A DNA stretch of 64,000 nt from Rhizoclosmatium globosum (Eukaryota; Chytridiomycota; Chytridiomycetes; Chytridiales; Chytriomycetaceae): assembly GCA_002104985.1 (NCBI GenBank), contig MCGO01000189.1:1-64000 (forward strand), given 5' to 3'. A model generated the notes under the pieces. It was not told the origin of the DNA. It did not search any database and worked only from the letters and a program-made list of their open reading frames with translations. Shown here one piece after another: positions 1 to 10,881 of this stretch. Numbering within the stretch: position 1 is the stretch's first letter; every line of letters begins with the position of its first letter. The position numbers were made by a program, and so were the translations under genes.

Positions 1-1472
1 TGTTTTACAAACTCTGACAGCAACCCAAGCTAGTATGTTGGAGGTAATCTTGAGCATAAAAGACAACTCCAATGTTAATTTAAGTACGGTTCCAGGAAAA
101 CTTATGGAGTTTTCAAAACGCGCAGAAAACAAATCGAACCATGAGAGCTATGTTGGTTTTGCTGAATAGAGTCCGCCAATACACGACTAGTATGTATTAC
201 AATACATATCCGGGAGGCTTGCAATTTGGATACAATTATCCCTCTCCTTCCTCAAATCAGCTGCAATTGGTAAGCCTCTGTTCTATTTTCTTGAATATAT
301 TTAACACATATTGTAAACAGTGGACGCAAGCTCCCAACAACACGCAATATACATGGAATTGTAATCCACAAGGATCTTCGGTTGGTGAACCAATATCTGT
401 ACTCTACAGACCAGGAAACAGCACCCTTGAAAACCCAGGCTCAAACGAGACACTACGCCTTGGCATAAACGGAATTGATGGCATAAACATTGATTATGCG
501 AATTCGACATTTCAAACGTTTTCTCCGATATACGCGTATAACGGACAAGTCTACATTACATCCTACCGAGTCGCAATCAACCGAGAAACACAAGAAAAGG
601 TTGTATTCGCAAACGACTGGACAGTAAGCTACATATTCGAAAGAATTCAAGACGTCACAAGCGTGATTCCATACCCAATGTTTGTTGGAATCGTTGAAGT
701 AAGCTCGGGGAATTTGATGGTTGCTTCGAACAATGTCTCACTTCTTGCGGATGATGGACAAAGCCTGACACCAATTTACCTCATCAATGACCCGTTCATT
801 CATAATTTTCTTACGTATGTGAATGAAACGTTTTGCTCCGACATTCTCGCCAGTACAGAACTTACCAAGCCAGCTGTCCATTATTCCTGCCGCCATTGAT
901 AGCACACCAACGGAAGCCATATATATTACACGAAAAATAAGTGGTGTCAATTGGCGCCTTGAACTGAATATTTCACACTTGGCATTCAACAGTATATACT
1001 TTTCACGTACTTAAACATTGACGCACAAGCTCAAGTCCAAGCAGTCTCTCAACAAACTGGAATATACATATTCGTTATTATTGGCGTATCACTGCTTTTG
1101 GGAACCATTTTCGCTTTGGCAGTTTCTCGTCAACTAAATATCGTCTCCCAACAAATCAATCTCTTGAAGCAGCTAAAGTTTAGCGAAGTCTTGGGAGTCA
1201 AGAGTGGTGTCAAGAGGAGATCATTCATCAAAGAACTCGCGGAGCTGCAACAAGGGTTCCATGAGATGTGCAAAGTTTTCGCGACAATGATCAAGGCGAA
1301 CTCAATGCTACAAAAAGGACCCCATGTTAGTGGTCATACAGGTAATTCTAGTTTACCTCGTCGCCCAATTTCAAGCTCTGCAATCGATTTGCCTGGCCGA
1401 CAAATGACTGCCGTTGAAAGTCGCCCAGCCACAGCTACAGAGGGAACCATTGTCATTCAGAAAGAAAGCTGA
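1..1472 (+). CDS. Truncated Cache-like single-pass membrane sensor protein (5' end outside window)
   Basis: The reading frame is open at the window edge and continues through introns at about 44-95, 270-320, 815-869 and 992-1029 (or 1035). The extracellular part looks like a Cache/PAS-fold sensor: many N-glycosylation sequons, then a segment reading IITRKI-like 'ITRKISGVNWRLE' before one membrane helix (about 1069-1125, IYIFVIIGVSLLLG). After the helix comes a juxtamembrane coil (ELAELQQGFHEMCKVFATMIKAN) and a low-complexity tail ending at 1472. Such sensor-helix-coil arrangements precede cyclase or kinase domains in other proteins, but no catalytic domain follows here. The third intron is chosen because it is the only GT..AG pair that restores the frame. 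Function as a sensor is inferred from architecture; the ligand is unknown. Confidence 0.5.
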
Positions 1473-1661
1473 TATTTTAGATTTTTTCTATTTTCCAATT
1501 TGATATCAAATACTTTGCCTTTCGTCTAGAACCCATTATGGATATTGTCCACACCATAATTGAACTTTTAATTTTTTGCGAAATAAACTGGAGTGAAGTT
1601 GTGAAATGATGGGAAACTGTGACAAACCAAAGTTCTCAAGAAAATTTAGTGATGTTGAAAA

Positions 1662-4484
1662 CTACATCATCTGGCACTGAAATCGACCACCCAATTTGCT
1701 TTCCGCATTGCTCTTTTTAATCTTCACAGACTCGGTTTTTGAGTTCTCCTCCCCAAAACAAGTACAGTAGGTTGCATAGACTTGAAGGTACGCAAGGTAC
1801 GCCTTTTGAAATCGTCCCTCCATCATATCGATGTCCGCAATGTCTTCAAGCACCATAGCATACTCAGGATGATTGGTGGTTCGAAATATTTCGGTCCGAA
1901 TTTCACAGCATTCTTTGAAATAATGTTTTGCACTGGTGGTATCACCTCTGAGGACCGCAAGCTTTCCCATATTGTGCAAGTTTGTCGCCACACTTGAATG
2001 CACTCGAGTTCCGTACAAATTGACTTTGATTTTCAGAGAATCTTCGTAGCATTTGATAGCCTTACTGTACTTCTTCAAAATCGTAAACGAGTTTCCCAGA
2101 TTATTCAATGTGGCGGCGACTTCTTTATGGCTTGTGCTATAAACCTAAGATAGTACCTTTAATATTCCGATTATTAGAAACCTTTCCCACCTCTTTGAAA
2201 ATTTCAAGCGACTCTGTCAGGAAAACTTCACCCTCAACAGCGTTCCCTACTGAGTTTGCCACCATTCCCATGCAGCGAAGTATGGTTGCAACACTTTCAT
2301 GCTTTCTTCCAAATGAAGACTCATAAATTTGTAGAGCTTCAACATAAATTGCATGGGCATCCTCGTATCGACGTTGGGCGTTCAAAACGTTTCCCAACTT
2401 ATTCAAAATCAAAGCATAATCTGGATCATCGGTAGTTCCATAGAAATCTTTCGCTTTTTCTTTGCATGATTCAAGAGTTGTTTCAGCTTGGGAAAATAGG
2501 CCTTTGTAAATGTACAAAAGACCTGAGGTACGATCAATTGCAATTTCTAGTTTGGAACCATAGCTTTCCTTTCCAACATGAAAAACTCCAAAGTGATGCA
2601 CGTGAATACCTATCTCAAATTGGAAGCTATTGTATGGATCCGATCCGAGAACAGCCAAAATTGATTCCCCAACAAGTTGCTGGAGCTGTATTCCATCTTT
2701 AACAGCAAGTACGCGAGCTTCATCTTGAATCAAGGAATGTGTGAAGATACTTGAAGTATTCAATTTACGGACAAGTCCAAGGTCAATCAAACGTTTTACA
2801 ATTTTATGCCCTAGAAAAATATATAAGCTTGATGCCGAATAAGTTCAGTACAAACTTTCAACATCATTGCTCATTTTTCCACTCTGTTGGAATCTTTCGA
2901 CAATCTCGTCCAACAATTTATACTGAATGTTGGACGGTTCAAGATAGCCAATCGCAAAATAAACCAAAAGAGCAGCTCGCCCTATTTCGTCAGATTTCAT
3001 CGCTATGCATGATAGTTCTATAATTGCACGGAGACAATGAGCTTCAGAGTCACCGCCATTGAAACCCACGACACGTTCAAAGTGACTCTCCATGTCAACC
3101 AATGACGGGAGTTCACTCATGAAAAATGATATAAATTGGTATATCACCAACGGATAACCGTCAACCTTTCTAACGAGGCGGTCAAATGCTTGACGTTCTT
3201 CATCTGTTCGAATGGCATCATCAAGTCCAGGGCAACATCTCAAAATATATTCTCGAGTAGTTTCAGTGGACCATGATTGGAGCTTCATATAAGAATCAGC
3301 AGCGATGAGTTTCGTGGTAAACTGTCCCGCTGGAAGAGTCTCCAGTCTAGTTGTGATGAGGACATCACCACCAAACCGATCCAATTTGAAAATCTTTTCG
3401 GCAATTGAGATATTATCCAAGTTGTCTATAACAACCAAGTATCTGTGCTTGTGTTCAAAATATTCGCAAGCTTCTTTTTCAAGTGCTTCTTTCTCCCTTC
3501 AACTTGAAAATTTCTTCCAAATCAGATAAAGCCTGGGCTTCAGTTGCGCAAGTAACCCAAAATACTTGCTCATACTGAGGTTTTGTGATAGGGCATGTAC
3601 TTTCATTGATGTGAACATTGCCCATCATAAATTTCGCAAATTGTTTGGCAATGGTGGACTTTCCCATCCCACCCATACCCGAAATAACTGCAACACCTGT
3701 AGTTGTTATGTGAGTAACCAAATCGTGAAATAAGTCCTCGCGTAATAGAGAATGCTCTGGATATTTGAATTTGTCTCCCATAAGAACGATGTTTCTGGTG
3801 GATTCATCCAAATGTATAGGTTTGATGACATTCAGTAACGGATACACATTCTCAAAACAATGCTGAGGATTCAAATTTGTCATTTGGAAGCGGTTGAGTC
3901 GCGAAAGCGCGTCGCGGACTTGGTTGAACTTCTTCTCAGTTGGGATTTCTTTTGTCCATGGCTCAAATCTTTCGTAAACACCAGGCTGTAAAAAGGATGA
4001 GTTCATTTACTATTATATAGGGTTGCTACCTCTTTTTCAGTCATGACGGCAATTGGTATGATAGTAACCGTTTCAGGGGACTTTTCATACAGTTCTAGTG
4101 CATCCATGATCTCTGCAAGACAAGAATCCTTTATCTTGAAGCGTATTAGATAGGGGTGGTCGTAATTGAGGGCTCACTTACATCCTCCTGGATGTGATTG
4201 ATCATGATATTGAGCGAGGCATCGCTAAGCAAAATAATAATAGCTTGACTCAAGTGTAAGGCTGCGAGAAACTCGGACTCATATTGCTTGCTTGGTGTGA
4301 GGCAGTCGCCATCTCGAAAAACGCCAATCCGCTCTCCCAAACAACGGAGTCCTGCCTTCTCAATAACTGGTTTCAAATCCTTTGCAATACGCTCTTCGGA
4401 GCTGACGCGATAAGAAAGAAAGAAATGGTGAGAGGATCCATGAATTTGGCAGTAATAGGGGTTGGTTGTGGTGGTAGCCGTCAT
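1662..4484 (-). CDS. NLR-like receptor: TIR + NB-ARC + tetratricopeptide repeats
   Basis: Five exons (4484-4182, 4134-4030, 3985-2856, 2810-2191, 2144-1662) give about 880 residues. Residues about 10-135 form a TIR domain: strand A HHFFLSYR, the FRDGDCLTPS loop, the AI-repeat helix, and a CLAE motif just after intron 1 that matches the SxCLxEL helix carrying the catalytic Glu of TIR NADases. The NB-ARC core follows: P-loop GMGGMGKST, kinase-2 LVVIDNLD, RNBS-B DVLITTR, GxPL as GYPL. The C-terminal third consists of TPR units (for example LILNKLGNVLNAQRRYEDA, VATNLHNMGKLAVLRGD). The frame breaks once, by one base, in a CCC run at 3495-3497 (GGG in the coding strand), between P-loop and kinase-2; this is either a one-base sequence error, a real pseudogenising indel or a +1 shift. 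Role as a STAND-type ligand-triggered NADase switch is inferred from family knowledge. The start ATG at 4484 lies 43 bp from a divergent gene. Confidence 0.85.
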
Positions 4485-4527
4485 TGGAACCTTGAACCAA
4501 TTTCTTTTCTAAGATCTCTCCCTTAAA

Positions 4528-5009
4528 ATGCTTTATCGAAACATAACTCCGCTGTGGGCAACAATAGCCACTAACTCGTTTGAACTTATGACGCTGGAAG
4601 GTGTGGCAAGAGTTGTGGCAGGTAGAGATGTTGTTTGCTGGCGATCTGAAGCTGATGTATGGCCACAACCAAAGGAGTCTCTCTTCAAAGTATCCCTCTT
4701 CCTCTCCCTGACTCTCTTTTAATCTTTGTTTAGTCTTACGATCCGCTACACGAAAAGCGACACATCCATATTGAAGGCTGTGAAAGCAAAGAGTTCGAAA
4801 AGTTCATCCCAAAACCAAATGCAATCATTTCAGTTCGTGCTCCAAATGAAAACGAAACGAGCCTTATTCTTGCTTCTGGAGATATTTTGCCTGTGAACCA
4901 TACGTTGGACTGTATCGCCCGTAAGGTTGATACTGAAGGGTCGCCAATTGGCCATGAATACATTTTGAAAAGGGACATACTCGCCAAGTGTTATCAACAA
5001 GTCATTTAA
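4528..5009 (+). CDS. Hypothetical protein, 145 aa, head-to-head with the NLR-like gene
   Basis: Two exons, 4528-4689 and 4734-5009, with a 44-bp intron ending in a pyrimidine-rich tttag. The joined frame is exact. No signal peptide or membrane segment is visible and I recognise no domain; the C-terminal half contains a short hydrophobic-strand pattern (IISVRAPN, LILASGDILPV). Only 43 bp separate its ATG from the ATG of the divergent TIR/NB-ARC gene, so the two probably share one promoter. A functional link between them is inference from position only. Confidence 0.5.
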
Positions 5010-5153
5010 CATTCTTAATAATTATCTTCGAAATAAACATTTTCCATTCATTCGTCTGGTCTCCAACCGGAAAAACTCTATCTGTTTGAAAGACCAAGAC
5101 GGCTGGCGATGCAGCTAGCCATTGGGCTTTTTTAACTTACTTTGTAAATTAAT

Positions 5154-5550
5154 TTAATATCGCTCATGAGGTGCTGGGAAATCAGTTCCCAAAACCTTTT
5201 CAAAAAGATCTCTCTCACTTCCAACATGTACTTTTTTACCTCCTTTCCAAACACCGTGATGTTGAATATCAACACCATGACATAGTTTTGCATAGCTCTG
5301 AATCCGAGAGACAAATTGTGTTGGTCCAGTCCAATAGAAGAGTGAAGTTCCGACCTGATGAAAAAGGGTAAACTTCACGTCTACACTATACAAATATTAA
5401 ATTAAGAAATAATGTACAAGGAAGGTCCTTACGGTATTTCAGTGTCTTCAAGTGTTATGAAACCACAAATCCGATTGAAACCGTCTGAAAACGACTCTAA
5501 GCGAAAGAAGAGCGTTAGAATCTTCAATTTAAAAAGCTGAGAGAACCTTT
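5154..5550 (-). pseudogene. C-terminal fragment of a family-X DNA polymerase (TdT/pol mu/pol beta type)
   Basis: Two adjoining exons, joined across intron 5386-5432, encode the end of a Pol X protein: a palm strand LTLFFRL, then IPVDVKFTLF (the RxDI/VDL strand), SLFYWTGPTQF (the family TGSxxF thumb motif), a helix with YAKLCHG, and the classic ending ERDLFEKVLGTDFPAPHERY resembling E.DIF..LGL.Y..P.ER. The upstream catalytic part (GHDVD aspartates, fingers, 8-kDa domain) is absent: the frame meets a stop near 5550 and the space upstream is occupied by an unrelated same-strand gene whose last codons overlap. It is therefore best read as a gene remnant. The motifs are seen directly; the remnant interpretation is inference. 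Confidence 0.6.
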
Positions 5551-6831
5551 GAAATTAAATAACGGCTTGATTGTATCGAGGAATCTTTCTTTCAACTCCT
5601 CGATTTCAGCTTGGGCGTCCAAACCATCATCTTCCAATTGACATTGTCGACATATGCAACGACTTTGATGGGGCTTATATGACACTATGATTTCGAGATG
5701 TGTGAACATAAGATCTCCTCGCCGACGTGCACCAAGGGGTAAACAGAACTGTTCCAACTCGGTTATAGAATCATTAAGAACATAAGTATAATGATCATAG
5801 TCTAAACTGATGAGGTTTAGGGCTAAAGAGACAGATCTATTAAATTTGAATACCTTGACGAGAGAATCCATGTTTTTCACGGCTACGGAAATGTCGATAA
5901 ACGTGCAGTCCAAACAGCTGGACGTTCGAAATGGCGCTGTTTCTTGCATCAAAATCATCAAGGGAGGTGCGTGCCTTGAAGAAAGTTTAACAATGTCTTG
6001 GTGGACCAAATCACCAACATTTTCAAGCATTTCGCGTAATTTTTCATTCATAAGGTCCAATTTGCGAGGCAGGTTCGTAAGGAATCTATGACTCGCCTCG
6101 AAATCCCAACCAATCTGACTAGATAATATCGCACAACGAGCCCCAATTTTTCTCTGTATATTAGATTCAGCGGACTCAAAGAGTCTTGATGTTCGAATCA
6201 TCTCTTCGAAGCTATTCTGTCTTTGATTCCAATGAGGGAGCGTTGACGCAGCCTGGCTGGATGAGAAGCCGATGGTATTTATTCTGAGCCGCGATAAGTC
6301 AATAATCAATCGAATTGATAGTACGAACTTCATCAGAGCTATTCCTTCATCCAGAGCCCACTTTGCCAGCTGGAATTCACCATCAGTTGACAGGTCGTCC
6401 GTTGTTGAAGACGCACAGAGCCAGCCAGTGTAAACAGCCAGCTGGGTCACAAGTAGTTCGGTTCGTTTTGGCTCGTCTTCGTGGATATCCAAATAGTATT
6501 GGAGGCAGCGGACGAGAGACTAGCACACTTGAGCAATGCATCAGAGCCTCGCAGACCTTACCGCGTCCAATGCAACCGTTTGAGGCTCTTTTCTTTCCGC
6601 GGGAAGCTCATTTTCGACTTGGTTGAAAGGAGAAGAGGCATTGCTTGAAGACAATGGAAGAGTATTGGTTGATGGTTGACCTTTGTCAGTGTCCACTGGT
6701 TCTGGAACATCTCCAGTAATTCCGTACAAAAGAGAGTCGCCTGCAAAGAGTCCTGGCCGCGAGACGGGAACTTCCACTGCGACTGGAGGCGTTCCGTAAT
6801 CCTCAACGCCAAGAGTCGAAAGTAAACTCAT
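5524..6831 (-). CDS. Hypothetical protein, 421 aa
   Basis: Exon 1 6831-6562 and exon 2 6519-5524 join across a 42-bp intron. The start is the ATG at 6831 (MSLLSTLG). The first about 90 residues are Pro/Ser-rich and probably disordered; the rest is largely helical and hydrophilic without membrane segments. A CICRQCQ cluster near residue 385 could bind metal. I recognise no family. The 3' end overlaps the 5' limit of the polymerase-X remnant, which suggests that this gene now occupies the place of the lost polymerase exons. Confidence 0.6.
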
Positions 6832-6981
6832 TTCAAACAATTAAAAGACATGAGAGGAATGTACCGTTTCAATCATTTATTGATGATCATAAAAAGAGCG
6901 TGTAAACTAAAAAAAAGGCTAATACAAAGTTCTCAGTCTCTCCCCCTAACTTTAAATTCCATCCACAACAATTACTATCAT

Positions 6982-8542
6982 TCATAGACCGGCTTTTGTC
7001 AAATTTCCTCTGTATCGGTATAAAATCAGTTATCTTTGATACGAGGCAAAGGAGTTTTCAAAAACAAACCTTAAAATACTGTGATTAACGATTGCCAACA
7101 CTGCCTTTATCTGTTTCGTGTCGGTCGCCCATGTGAAATGTAAATAAATGCTCTTTTCGGGAAATAGGTTCAATGCGATAAATCGGGAGGCGAAGTACTC
7201 TGAACAACTTTCATATGTGTTTGGTCCTTTTGCAAAGAATATTCAATTAGAATCCAAAGGAACTATGCCACAAATCAAACTCACCTTGGTATGTCGGAAA
7301 GTATTGTGATATAGGTGTTTTTTCCAGCTTCTCTTTGAACAGGTCAATCTTGTTCATAAAAACAATCATTTCCGTCATTTTGAACAGAGGATGGTTACAA
7401 ATGGAATCAAATAGGTTCATTGATTCAACCACTGTGGTTTGGGGTTTAAGCATGCGTAATACACCGCGCAAAAATCTTACTTCGATTCGTTGAGCTATCT
7501 TCCAAGCACACTTGATCATATGAACTTATTGCCACCAAATAGATAATTGCATCCACATCGTCAAAGTAAGGAGCCCATTTTTTCCTTTCACCTCGTTGCC
7601 CACCAACGTCAAAGATACGGAAAATCTTCTTTTCAACCATAATTCGCGTTTCTGAGACCGTTGTTGTCATTTGACGAGTGTTTAAGATATCTTGTTCGGT
7701 TGGATTGTATTCGGGATTACAAACTTCTTTCGCTCGGTTTAGAAAGCTGCAGAGGTAAATAGGTGTCAGATCATGTAAAGCGTAAAGTTGTAAAGAAGGA
7801 TACTCAACTATCCACAACAATCTACCAACTGAAACTCGTTTGCTCGACTGTAGCAATATTGAATCCCCGCGTCTTTCCATACAACCTCCACAGCATTCAC
7901 AATTTCGTCTGGTAGTGTTTCCCCCGGTGAGATACCAAAACTCATATCATGTGATTTGACAACTTTTGCTGCATCTGGCCCCGTTCCAGTTTGCCTATTC
8001 CGCCCTCCGGCTCGTTTATACAGTTTGGCCGCGTATTTGGCCATAGGGTTTTCAAGTTTAGGTATCTCGCTTTCTATTAGAGCCATTCTATCCGATACTT
8101 TCTTTTCTTGATCGGGCTCGTACTCGTTCTCATTTTCAAACACCTCCTCTGCTGATCCACGATCATCCCGCACTTTATCATCTTCTGTAAGTGCGTTTTC
8201 ATCGTCGTCGTCGTCTTCTTCTGTTGTCGGCAGAGTTACAGTGGTGGGATCAAAGCCATACGGGATTTTCAGCATATCCATCGCGTTGATGAGTGATAAG
8301 GTACAAGTCATTACGTTTGTTAAGATTGTTGTTCGGAACGCCAGTTTTTCATTTGCTGTATATCCCTCCCCGTATATTAGTTTGAACTGTTTTAGAACAG
8401 TCGATTTGCCAGTTTCTCCAGGTCCCAGTAGTAGTAGTTTTATATTTTGCTGGATGTTCTTTTGTTCGAGTTTGAGCTGTTTATCTATCTCGTTGCTCGC
8501 GACGACAGCCGCAGCTGACTCTGATGATCCACAGTTTCCCAT
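6982..8542 (-). CDS. Heterotrimeric G-protein alpha subunit with acidic helical-domain insertion
   Basis: Five exons (8542-7809, 7746-7481, 7431-7285, 7226-7070, 7009-6982) encode 443 residues, about 90 more than a standard G-alpha. MGNCGSS is a textbook N-myristoylation site with a palmitoylatable Cys4. GTPase motifs: P-loop GPGETGKST, switch I Arg in NTRQMTT, switch II DVGGQRGERKKW with the catalytic Gln, and NKID. A roughly 45-residue Asp/Glu-rich insertion sits in the helical domain. The protein ends GNLTKAGL, so the Cys-4 target of pertussis toxin is absent. The switch-I Gly that contacts RGS proteins (TTGI in canonical subunits) is Thr here (MTTTV). It is divergent to a second G-alpha with matching intron positions after the first exon, so the pair arose by duplication. 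Confidence 0.95.
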
Positions 8543-9060
8543 TCGATTTGCTGGAGATTACGCGTTTAAGGTCGATTAGCTGACTATAGGCGATTGAAGG
8601 CTTCCTTAGATCTGAAACAATGGCGGTGGAGGTGTGTTTAACGCGTACGAGGGGTCTCTGACAGAGGCTAATCGTTTGAAGATGTACTATTGCCAGTTAT
8701 ATGAAGAGGCACGTCTACAAGGCTATCGTCCTCAGGTGCAAAGGCTGTCTGAAGAATGGGATTTGCAAAATTTCAGGACTGTGAAGGAAAGAATGGGGGG
8801 TGAGAGAGTGAGGGAGCAGGGTCGAAAATTCACGAAGAATGGAAAAATCGGGAATCCTATTGTGACAATCGTAAGGCCAAAAAAATCGACCATTCTCTTC
8901 TCTAAGGCCCTTCCCTCGCGAAAAGATTGACGATTCTTGAGATACGTACAGTTTGAAACAGCGGGCAGCCTTTCAATCCCATCAGCTTCGAAACCTGTCT
9001 TATACCTACGGCCCATCAATTTTCGTTGGATCAAATCGCCTCAACACCACACAACAGAAG
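8543..9060. promoter_or_regulatory. Shared 518-bp region between two divergent G-alpha genes
   Basis: This stretch separates the two divergent start codons and must hold both promoters. An open frame at about 8637-8800 on the plus strand (ANRLKMYYCQLYEEARLQGY, a Tyr/Gln-rich helical peptide) lacks a credible upstream ATG and has no donor site leading anywhere, so I do not call it a gene; it could be a remnant. No clear TATA box was seen. Confidence 0.4.
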
Positions 9061-10648
9061 ATGGGGAACATGTGCTCAGGAGGTTCGAAGGAAGTGGTTG
9101 TCGCCACAGCCGCCGCAGTCGCCAACAGTAAAGAGATTGATAAACAGTTAAAGAAAGAAGAGGAAGCAAATCTTGACACGGCAAAGTTACTACTACTAGG
9201 TAACGATTAGACCCAGTGTCTCGCAATAGCTTAAGCTTTATTCCCCAGGAACTGGTGAAACTGGAAAATCAACTATTCTAAAACAAATGAGGCTGATACA
9301 TGGAGTCGTATTTACAGAAGACGAGTACATTGGATTCCGATCAGCAATCTTCATGAACATAATTACATGCGCAAAATCGCTAATACACGCGATGGAAACC
9401 CTTCAGATTCCCTATGGATTTGTCCCGCCGTTCGTCCCACCTGTAGTCGACCCCAATGCTGGCGAAGGGGAAGGAGGTGGAATAAACGACGCACCGCAAC
9501 CTACAACAGAAGCATCAGCAGATCCAGCAGCCCAAACTACATCAGCAGCAAATCCGTCAGATCCAAACGATCCCGACGATCCACCGGAACCGATGCTGAA
9601 AAGGAACGATCCCGCGGCGATCGCGGCTCGAGAAGCGTACGCCCTTATAGACCCGGAAAAAGGACAAACGGGTCCTGTTGTAGATGCCGCAGCTCTGATA
9701 AAAGGCGTGAACATCAGATTCGGTTTCGTGAAAGGGGAAACACTACCAGCAAATATAATTGACGCGGCAAAATTAATTTGGGGAGATTCAGGGGTACAAT
9801 ATTGCTATACGCGGGCGAACGAGTATCAGTTGATTGACTGTTGTGCATAGTAAGGGCTCTTCTTTTTCTACCATGATTGCCTAAACGAACCCAACCACAG
9901 CTTTATGAATGACATTGACCGGGTCTGCCACCCAGAATATATGCCTGGCGAGCAAGACATTTTAAACGCCCGTATGATGACAACGTCGATTACGGAAACC
10001 AAATTTGAAGTTCAAGGGGTAACGTTCAGAGTGTTTGATGTTGGTGGCCAGCGAAGTCAGCGTAAAAAATGGGCACCGTATTTTGATGACGTGCGAGCAA
10101 TCATTTATCTCGTGGCTATGAACTCATATGACCAAGTTTGTTTCGAAGACGCATCAGCAAATCGAAGTAAGTTCTCACCACCCTTCTTTCTTTGCTAATC
10201 TTCCGCCGCATCCTAGTGACGGAGTCTTTAAATGTATTCAAATCCATGTGTAACCATCCAATGTTCAAATCGACAGCCATAATTCTATTCATGAACAAGA
10301 TTGATCTCTTCCGAACAAAACTAGAAACCGCCATGATAACAAATTACTTTCCCGAGTTTCAAGGTAATTCAACTTTTGGTTTTGGCAACTGATGCTGACT
10401 TGAAGAAGGGCCCAACACATACGAGCGGGGTTCTGAATTCTTTGCCCGTCAGTTCCTGCAGCTAAATAAGAACCCGGAGAAAAAGATATATGTGCATTTC
10501 ACATGGGCAACAGACACGAAACAAATCAAAAAGATTCTAACGATGGTGAATGAGATTATATTGAGGTTAGTAACTCTTCATAATTTCTTCAAAGTTCTAA
10601 TTCATTCAACCTTTCAGCTCAAATATGGCATCTATCGGATTAATGTGA
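9061..10648 (+). CDS. Heterotrimeric G-protein alpha subunit with Pro/Ala-rich helical-domain insertion
   Basis: Six exons (9061-9199, 9249-9849, 9901-10166, 10217-10363, 10409-10565, 10618-10648) give 446 residues. MGNMCS fits the myristoylation consensus with Cys5 available for palmitoylation. The first intron splits the P-loop (G|TGETGKST). Other motifs: switch I ARMMTTSITET, switch II DVGGQRSQRKKW, NKID, and TWATDT (the TCAT-like base-binding loop). An insertion of about 55 residues rich in Pro, Ala, Asp and Thr lies in the helical domain. Last residues are SNMASIGLM, without a pertussis-toxin Cys. The residue after MTT is Ser where canonical G-alphas have Gly; that same G-to-S change blocks RGS action in yeast and mammalian subunits. 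It probably couples to one of the many chytrid receptors; partners are not in the window. Confidence 0.95.
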
Positions 10649-10881
10649 GATTGAGTGGGTTGGACAGTTCTTCTTTTACTGTGGGGACGACTGGGAAGTG
10701 GGTTTAGAAACTTTTGAGAGTACAATAAACTGTAGTTACTCCATCATATCATCGTTCCCTCCATCTCAAATCTAAATTAGGAATGAAATTGAAACAGACT
10801 ACTCATTTATAACTGTAATATCTACTCAATCTAACTAACTATAATATGTATGAACAAAGAAAAAAACTTCTCAAGCCCAAT

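Noticed and set aside
815..858. Frameshift in the sensor gene near 830
   Set aside because: A 55-bp GT..AG intron (815-869) restores the frame naturally, so no indel is needed.
8634..8930. 98-aa plus-strand frame between the two G-alpha genes
   Set aside because: The protein-like part has no upstream ATG before a stop, and the C-terminal half turns into unstructured basic sequence. Kept only as a remark.
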